38,446 bases of DNA from Alphaproteobacteria bacterium. GTDB lineage: Bacteria > Pseudomonadota > Alphaproteobacteria > RF32 > CAG-239. The stretch spans positions 1-38,446 of the forward strand of contig JAFUTN010000010.1 in the NCBI GenBank assembly GCA_017484225.1. The letters run 5' to 3'. Each line of letters opens with the position of its first letter. Within the stretch, counting starts at the first letter, position 1. The notes under the pieces are model-generated. The model was not told the origin of the DNA. It saw only the letters and a program-made list of their open reading frames with translations, and ran no database searches. The position numbers were made by a program, and so were the translations under genes. Below are positions 33,578-38,446 of the stretch, piece after piece.

Positions 33578-34803
33578 CAGATTTAAGAACAATATTAAGC
33601 ATTGCTGTTCGCGCCATCCGCGCCAATAAAATGCGCTCGGTTTTAACCAGCTTGGGAATCATAATCGGCGTTGCCGCCGTAATCATTATGCTTTCTATCG
33701 GCAACGGAGCGCAAATCACTATCCAAAATGAAATGCGCAGTATGGGAACAAACCTTATTATGATTCGCTCCGGCTCGTCAACCTCCGGAGGCGCTCGCAT
33801 GGGACGAGGCTCGCAGCCGACACTTAAAAACGGTGATGCCGATGCCATTCAGGAAAAAGTAGCCGCTATTCGCTTGGCCGCACCGGTGGTAAATGACAGC
33901 GGACAAATAGTTTACGGTAACACTAACTGGGCAACAAATATTGTCGGAACCGATAACCGATATTTTGAAATTAAAGAATGGGATTTGGCCTACGGACGTG
34001 TGTTTTCTCAAACAGATATTCGTAATGCCAATAAGGTTGCCATTTTAGGACAAACCGTTGCCAAAGAACTGTTTGCCGATATGGACCCTTTGGGAAAAAC
34101 CATCAGAATTAAAGGATTGCCGTTCAAGGTAATCGGTGCATTGACCGCGCGCGGACAAAGCGGTCCGGGACAAGATCAGGATGATATGGTATATATTCCG
34201 CTTTCTACGGCGCAGAAAAAAGTTTCCGGAACGCAATTTCCGGATATGGTTAATATGCTGATGCTTCAAGCTTATGATGCCGACAGCACATACACTTCAC
34301 AATCAGAAATTACCGCATTGCTGCGTCAACGCCATAATTTGGGACTTAATAAAGATGATGATTTTACCATTATGAATTTAACTCAATTTATGGAAATGAT
34401 GCAAAGTTCCACACAGGTAATGACGATTTTGCTCGGCTCCATTGCTTCAATATCTTTAATTGTCGGCGGTATCGGTATTATGAATATTATGCTTGTTTCG
34501 GTTACGGAACGCACAAGAGAAATAGGAATAAGAATGGCAATCGGTGCAAAACGCTGGGATATTCGTTGGCAATTTTTGACGGAAGCGCTGATTTTATCTT
34601 TAATAGGCGGACTGATAGGTGTTGCCATCGGTGTGGGCGGAGTGTATATTCTCCCGCTGTTTGTATCCATGAGTGCAGAGTTGTCAACATTTTATGTATT
34701 GCTTCCGTTTTGTTTTTCGGGTATTGTCGGTTTGTTATTCGGATTTTTTCCGGCATATAAAGCCTCATTATTAAACCCGATAAATGCTTTGCGTTATGAA
34801 TAA
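33574..34803 (+). CDS. MacB-type ABC transporter permease
   Basis: The protein has 409 residues and four membrane spans: one near the N-terminus (about 23-45, TSLGIIIGVAAVIIMLSIG), then a large periplasmic MacB_PCD domain (about 50-265), then three (about 285-310, 335-362, 372-394). SISLIVGGIGIMNIMLVSVTERTREIGIRMAIGAKRWDI (read in pieces) is the family core FtsX region with the coupling helix. With the two preceding genes it forms a tripartite efflux or export pump; substrate unknown (macrolide, peptide or lipoprotein substrates are known for the family). Confidence 0.92.
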   Translation: MTDLRTILSIAVRAIRANKMRSVLTSLGIIIGVAAVIIMLSIGNGAQITIQNEMRSMGTNLIMIRSGSSTSGGARMGRGSQPTLKNGDADAIQEKVAAIRLAAPVVNDSGQIVYGNTNWATNIVGTDNRYFEIKEWDLAYGRVFSQTDIRNANKVAILGQTVAKELFADMDPLGKTIRIKGLPFKVIGALTARGQSGPGQDQDDMVYIPLSTAQKKVSGTQFPDMVNMLMLQAYDADSTYTSQSEITALLRQRHNLGLNKDDDFTIMNLTQFMEMMQSSTQVMTILLGSIASISLIVGGIGIMNIMLVSVTERTREIGIRMAIGAKRWDIRWQFLTEALILSLIGGLIGVAIGVGGVYILPLFVSMSAELSTFYVLLPFCFSGIVGLLFGFFPAYKASLLNPINALRYE

Positions 34804-34818
34804 AGAAAGGAATTTAAG

Positions 34819-35223
34819 ATGAAAAGAGATGTTGCCGCCGGTTTGATTATGTGTGACGGAATGATTTTAATCGGCCAGCGCAAACACGGCAAAAGCTTGG
34901 AATATAAGTGGGAATTTCCGGGAGGAAAACTGGAAGACGGAGAAACACTTGAACAATGTTTAGCGCGCGAATTAATGGAAGAAATGAAACTGGAAATTTT
35001 TGTGCGGGAACCGTTTGTTACCAGCTCTTATGATTATGATTTCGGCACTATTGTTCTGCACTCGTTTTGGGCTACCTGCAAAAGTCAGGATGTTCCGGTT
35101 GTTTTAGAGCATGAGCAATATAAATGGGTTAACCCTCGTGATTTACGTGATTATGATTTTGCGCCGGCTGATTTACCGATTGTAGATGCAATAATCGGTC
35201 TTTTGCCGAACCTTCCGGCATAA
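34819..35223 (+). CDS. MutT-like Nudix hydrolase (8-oxo-dGTP diphosphatase type)
   Basis: The 134-residue protein has the MutT size. The Nudix box reads GGKLEDGETLEQCLARELMEEM; the catalytic RELxEE glutamates are present, while the usual Gly after EE-x is Lys. WEFPGGK and the C-terminal HEQYKWVNPRDL match MutT/8-oxo-dGTPase proteins, which clean oxidised dGTP from the nucleotide pool. AAAGGAATTTAAG precedes the ATG, 15 nt after macB, so it may be the last gene of that transcript. Confidence 0.88.
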   Translation: MKRDVAAGLIMCDGMILIGQRKHGKSLEYKWEFPGGKLEDGETLEQCLARELMEEMKLEIFVREPFVTSSYDYDFGTIVLHSFWATCKSQDVPVVLEHEQYKWVNPRDLRDYDFAPADLPIVDAIIGLLPNLPA

Positions 35224-35336
35224 ACGCAGCCGAGATTGTCTTCGGAACTGCATTGCAAGCTTCTTGTTCCCGATAAGGTTGAGGATAACAAGACATACAA
35301 AACCGGCGAAAATACTTATTTTTTTGCATTTAACTA

Positions 35337-35365
35337 TTGAAATCTTGACTCAAAATCTATATGAT
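35337..35365 (+). promoter_or_regulatory. Promoter of gltX-cysS
   Basis: TTGAAA (35337-35342), 17-nt spacer, TATGAT (35360-35365), about 40 nt ahead of gltX. Confidence 0.6.
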
Positions 35366-35404
35366 GGCGAGAGTTTTGTTTTATAAATTTAGTGAGTTTG
35401 ATAA

Positions 35405-36727
35405 ATGTCTGATATAAAAGTAAGATTTGCTCCCAGCCCGACAGGTTTTATGCATATAGGTAATACCAGAACGGCTTTATTTAATTGGTTACTCGCCAAA
35501 AAATTGGGAGGTAAATTTATGCTCCGTATAGATGATACGGATAAATTGCGTTCTAAGAAAGAATATGAAGATGCTATGCGTGAAAGCCTTAAATGGCTCG
35601 GGTTTGAGTGGGGTGAAGAAGCACGCCAGTCTGCTCGTTTTGAACGCTATGATGAGCTGCGCGATAAATTGATTGCCGAAGGCAGAATATACGCCTGTTA
35701 CGATTCTCCGGAAGAATTGGAAATCAAGCGCAAACGTGCAATGGCAAAGGGACAGGCTCCTATTTACGACCGCCAAGCCTTGAAATATACCGCCGACGAT
35801 TTGGCAAAATTTAAGGCCGAAGGACGCAAACCTCACTACCGCTTTAAATTGGTTGATGAAGTAATTGAGTGGGATGATATTGTGCGCGGACACTGCAAAT
35901 ACGAAGCCTCAAAGTTAAGTGACCCGATTATTATTCGCGAAGACGGCAGCTATTTATACCATTTTCCTTCTTGCGTTGATGACTCCGATTTCGGAATTAC
36001 TCACATTGTGCGCGGCGAAGACCATGTTACCAACACGGCTGCACAAATTCAAATGTTTAAGGCTATCGGCGGAAAAGTTCCTACTTTTGCTCACTTGCCT
36101 TTATTAACGGGAACCGAAGGCAAACTATCCAAACGTTTAGGCAGCTTGGGTGTTCGCGAATTGAAAGCGGAAGGTGTTGAACCTATGGCTATTTGCTCGT
36201 TTTTGGCAAAGCTCGGAACATCTGATGCCATTGAGCCTTATTACACTCTGGATGAATTAGCCGAATCACTGGATTTTGAAAAACTCGGACGCTCTCAACC
36301 TAAATTTGATGAAGAAGAATTGAAGCGCTTTAACACAAAATTTGTGCGTTCAATGCCTTATGAATTGGTGGCAAATCGTATTCCGGTAAGCAGAGAATTT
36401 TGGGAAAAGGTGAAACCAAACCTTGATGTTGTTGAAGATATCCGTGTGTGGAACAATATCTGCAACGACGTTGTTGTTCCGGTAATGGAAGACAGAGAAC
36501 TGACCGAAATTGCAGCTTCCGTTTTGCCTCCGGAACCATGGGATGACACCACTTTCAATGCTTGGCTTAACGAAGTTAAAGCCAAAAGCGGGAAAAAAGG
36601 TAAAGAACTGTTCCACCCAATTCGCAAGGCTTTAACCGCCTTGGAAAACGGTCCGGAGCTGAAAACTCTGTTACCTCTTATCGGTTATGAAAAAACTTTG
36701 ATGCGCCTGAAAGGCATCAAAGCATAA
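35405..36727 (+). CDS. gltX: Glutamyl-tRNA synthetase
   Basis: A class I synthetase of 440 residues charging tRNA-Glu (and possibly tRNA-Gln, as Alphaproteobacteria use the transamidation route). N-terminal VRFAPSPTGFMHIGNTRTAL contains the HIGH-type motif (HIGN); KMSKS-type motif GKLSKR near residue 240; YHFPSCVDDSDFGITHIVRG and EDHVTNTAAQ are typical. The length is slightly shorter than the E. coli enzyme. Second copies of gltX are common in this class; I cannot tell whether another exists. 13 nt before cysS. Confidence 0.96.
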   Translation: MSDIKVRFAPSPTGFMHIGNTRTALFNWLLAKKLGGKFMLRIDDTDKLRSKKEYEDAMRESLKWLGFEWGEEARQSARFERYDELRDKLIAEGRIYACYDSPEELEIKRKRAMAKGQAPIYDRQALKYTADDLAKFKAEGRKPHYRFKLVDEVIEWDDIVRGHCKYEASKLSDPIIIREDGSYLYHFPSCVDDSDFGITHIVRGEDHVTNTAAQIQMFKAIGGKVPTFAHLPLLTGTEGKLSKRLGSLGVRELKAEGVEPMAICSFLAKLGTSDAIEPYYTLDELAESLDFEKLGRSQPKFDEEELKRFNTKFVRSMPYELVANRIPVSREFWEKVKPNLDVVEDIRVWNNICNDVVVPVMEDRELTEIAASVLPPEPWDDTTFNAWLNEVKAKSGKKGKELFHPIRKALTALENGPELKTLLPLIGYEKTLMRLKGIKA

Positions 36728-36740
36728 AGGATTAAAAAAA

Positions 36741-38120
36741 ATGACTACGATATACTTACACAACACTCTTAGAAATCGCAAAGAAGCATTTGTTCCGATT
36801 GATGAAAAAAATGTCAGAATGTATGTTTGCGGTCCGACCGTTTATGATAAAGCTCACTTAGGTAATGCTAAAACACCGGTAGTGTATGATGTTTTGTATC
36901 GTTTGTTATGTCATGTTTACGGCAAAAATCATGTTACTTATGTTTCCAACATTACCGACGTTGACGATAAAATTTTAAACAAGCATAAAGAAACCGGAAA
37001 GTCCATTCGCGAAATTACCGAACAAACATACAACTGGTATATTGAGGATATGGCAAAACTGAATGTTCTTTCGCCTGATTATCGTCCGCGTGCCACCGAG
37101 TATATTGCCGATATGATAAAATTAGTTGAATTGTTGCTGCAGAACGGACATGCGTATGAAGCAGAGGGACAAGTTTTGTTTGATGTTGATTCCATGCCGA
37201 ACTACGGTTATTTATCCGGCCGTTCAATGAAAGAAATGGTGGCCGGTGCCAGAATTGAAGTTGCCGACTATAAAAAGAATCCGGCAGACTTTATTTTGTG
37301 GAAACCTTCGGCTGCAGACCAACCCGGATGGGATAGTCCGTGGGGTTACGGCAGACCGGGTTGGCATTTGGAATGTTCGGCAATGAGTTCAAAATTGTTG
37401 GGAAATGACTTTGATATCCACGGCGGCGGTTCCGATTTGATTTTTCCGCACCACGAGAATGAATGTGCGCAATCAACTTGTGCTTTTCCGGGAACAAAAT
37501 TCGCTCATTATTGGGTGCATACCGGTATGTTAATGATTAACGGCGTAAAAATGTCAAAATCATTGGGCAATTTTTACACCGTTGATGAAATTTTGGCGCA
37601 ATATCCGGCCGAAGCTTTGCGCCTGCTGTTCTTAACAACTCACTACCACCAACCTTTTAATTTTACTTTTGATGGATTGCAGCAAGCAAAAGGAATTTTA
37701 GATAAGTTTTACAATGCCTTGTTAAAAAATGACGATATTGAAACGGAAAAATGTTTGCCTGATGAGCGATTGATTGATGCTCTGTGTGATGATTTAAATA
37801 CTCCGCTTGCCTTATCTTATTTACACGAAAACGTGAATAATCTCAATAAGGCCGAAAGCGTGGAAAGCCGTGTTAAGCAAAAATCTTTATTGCTCGCCAA
37901 TGCCTATATGTTGGGTTTGTTGTATCAAAATCCGGAAAATTGGTTTAAGGGTGAAAATGCAAATGACGAAACCGCCGAAATAGAGAATTTGATTGCAAAG
38001 CGAACCGAAGCCAAAAAAAACAAGGACTGGGCAACTGCTGATGCAATTCGCGAAGAATTAAAAAACAAAGGCATTGTTTTGGAAGACGGACCGAACGGCA
38101 CAACTTGGAAAAAAATGTAA
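36741..38120 (+). CDS. cysS: Cysteinyl-tRNA synthetase
   Basis: A class I synthetase of 459 residues. [19 protein letters not shown] carries zinc ligand Cys30 and the HIGH variant HLGN (39-42); WHLECSAMS and HHENECAQS supply the remaining Cys/His ligands; KMSKSLGNF (near 270) is the second ATP site. The C-terminal anticodon-binding helices ([20 protein letters not shown]) are complete. Downstream there is no clear intrinsic terminator, only palindromic repeats. Confidence 0.97.
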   Translation: MTTIYLHNTLRNRKEAFVPIDEKNVRMYVCGPTVYDKAHLGNAKTPVVYDVLYRLLCHVYGKNHVTYVSNITDVDDKILNKHKETGKSIREITEQTYNWYIEDMAKLNVLSPDYRPRATEYIADMIKLVELLLQNGHAYEAEGQVLFDVDSMPNYGYLSGRSMKEMVAGARIEVADYKKNPADFILWKPSAADQPGWDSPWGYGRPGWHLECSAMSSKLLGNDFDIHGGGSDLIFPHHENECAQSTCAFPGTKFAHYWVHTGMLMINGVKMSKSLGNFYTVDEILAQYPAEALRLLFLTTHYHQPFNFTFDGLQQAKGILDKFYNALLKNDDIETEKCLPDERLIDALCDDLNTPLALSYLHENVNNLNKAESVESRVKQKSLLLANAYMLGLLYQNPENWFKGENANDETAEIENLIAKRTEAKKNKDWATADAIREELKNKGIVLEDGPNGTTWKKM

Positions 38121-38446
38121 TATAATCCAAATTTAAGAAAAGTGTTGTTTTGTCCTTATGACGAACCGGATTCTTCACACAACACTAAAGTGTCTGCTTA
38201 AGATGACGGTAGGGGGTTATACCGCTCGGTGTTCAAGATGACTGCGGATTTGTCATTCCGAGGAGCGTAGCGACGTGGGAATCCCCGTAAAGATCTTTTT
38301 TCAGCAGAAAAGTGTGTGTTGTTCAAGGAGATTGCGACGGTCGTTTCACTCCCTCGCAATGACACTCCATACCTTATGGTCGTTTCACTCCCTCGCAATG
38401 ACGTTTCCTACCTTACGGTCATTCCGAGGAGCGTAGCGACGTGGGA
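38121..38446. repeat. Intergenic repeat block, third copy of the palindromic repeats (cut by window edge)
   Basis: No gene is visible. From 38252 the sequence follows the right arm at 30257-30489 in the same orientation, but lacks about 60 bp of its middle and carries a duplicated piece (GGTCGTTTCACTCCCTCGCA occurs twice, near 38338 and 38379). X units at 38252-38285 and from 38419 to the window end, Y units near 38328-38363 and 38379-38402. The first part (38121-38251) contains degenerate fragments ending in AAGATGACGG and AAGATGACTGCGGAT. Confidence 0.8.

Noticed and set aside
38198..38398. Minus-strand ORF of 66 codons at the window end
   Set aside because: Its translation (LRGSETT repeated) is produced by the palindromic repeats; no ribosome-binding site.

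Overview
The window reads as an A+T-rich Gram-negative chromosome segment, most likely from an uncultured, anaerobic, gut-type Alphaproteobacterium. This is inference. It rests on the rimP-nusA-ylxR/L7Ae-infB operon, the leuS-lptE-holA run, an RHH_4-type protein and a DUF3108 protein, combined with a [FeFe]-hydrogenase maturase gene and BspA-type leucine-rich-repeat (LRR) secreted proteins. Genes are dense, most operons are coupled by 1-11 nt overlaps (TAATG, ATGA), and most of the sequence is housekeeping.

Layout. 1-3792 (minus): rimP, nusA, a YlxR/L7Ae fusion and the first 354 codons of infB, with a promoter and an attenuator-like hairpin ahead of rimP. 3833-4852 (minus): secreted LRR protein A with a structured leader RNA. 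4881-7587 (plus): a partner-switching module, a STAS protein followed by a Cache-HAMP-PP2C-HATPase protein. 7585-8295 (minus): a tiny, apparently frameshifted membrane ORF with its own terminator, and a hypothetical gene. 8354-9893 (plus): hydG, interrupted by a single in-frame TAA. 9907-11691: an RHH protein, a hypothetical gene and ddl. 11759-14860 (plus): a DUF3108 protein, a U32 peptidase-family protein and miaA. 14877-20335 (plus): the rod-shape operon mreB-mreC-mreD-mrdA-rodA. 20332-23459 (minus): two coupled unknown proteins, one with acidic tandem repeats. 23644-27698 (plus): leuS, lptE, holA. 27745-31595: LRR gene B (plus), a pfkB-family kinase, and LRR gene C (minus), with pfkB bracketed by a 265-bp inverted repeat. 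31631-35223 (plus): macA, macB ATPase, macB permease, mutT-like Nudix. 35337-38120 (plus): gltX, cysS. 38121-38446: dispersed palindromic repeats.

The most interesting signal is a family of three roughly 200-nt structured RNA elements (4616-4818 minus, 27778-27982 plus, 31362-31560 minus). Each has its own promoter with a 17-nt spacer. Each can fold a 5' hairpin, a long closing stem, and a second long stem that is fully paired in all three copies although its sequence differs. Each also has a potential pseudoknot, and an intrinsic terminator whose 5' arm overlaps the preceding helices. Each lies directly upstream of a secreted LRR protein, and the three proteins share a C-terminal tail (RYTLPEAD... 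to ...ENMIEWIFE). I know of no described riboswitch with this pattern and propose a new attenuation-type leader family. Rfam/Infernal searches were not possible here.

Second-tier observations are hydG split by one ochre codon while all its cluster cysteines are kept, the inverted repeat around pfkB, the broken 20-residue membrane ORF, and repeats at the window end that predict another LRR gene just outside.
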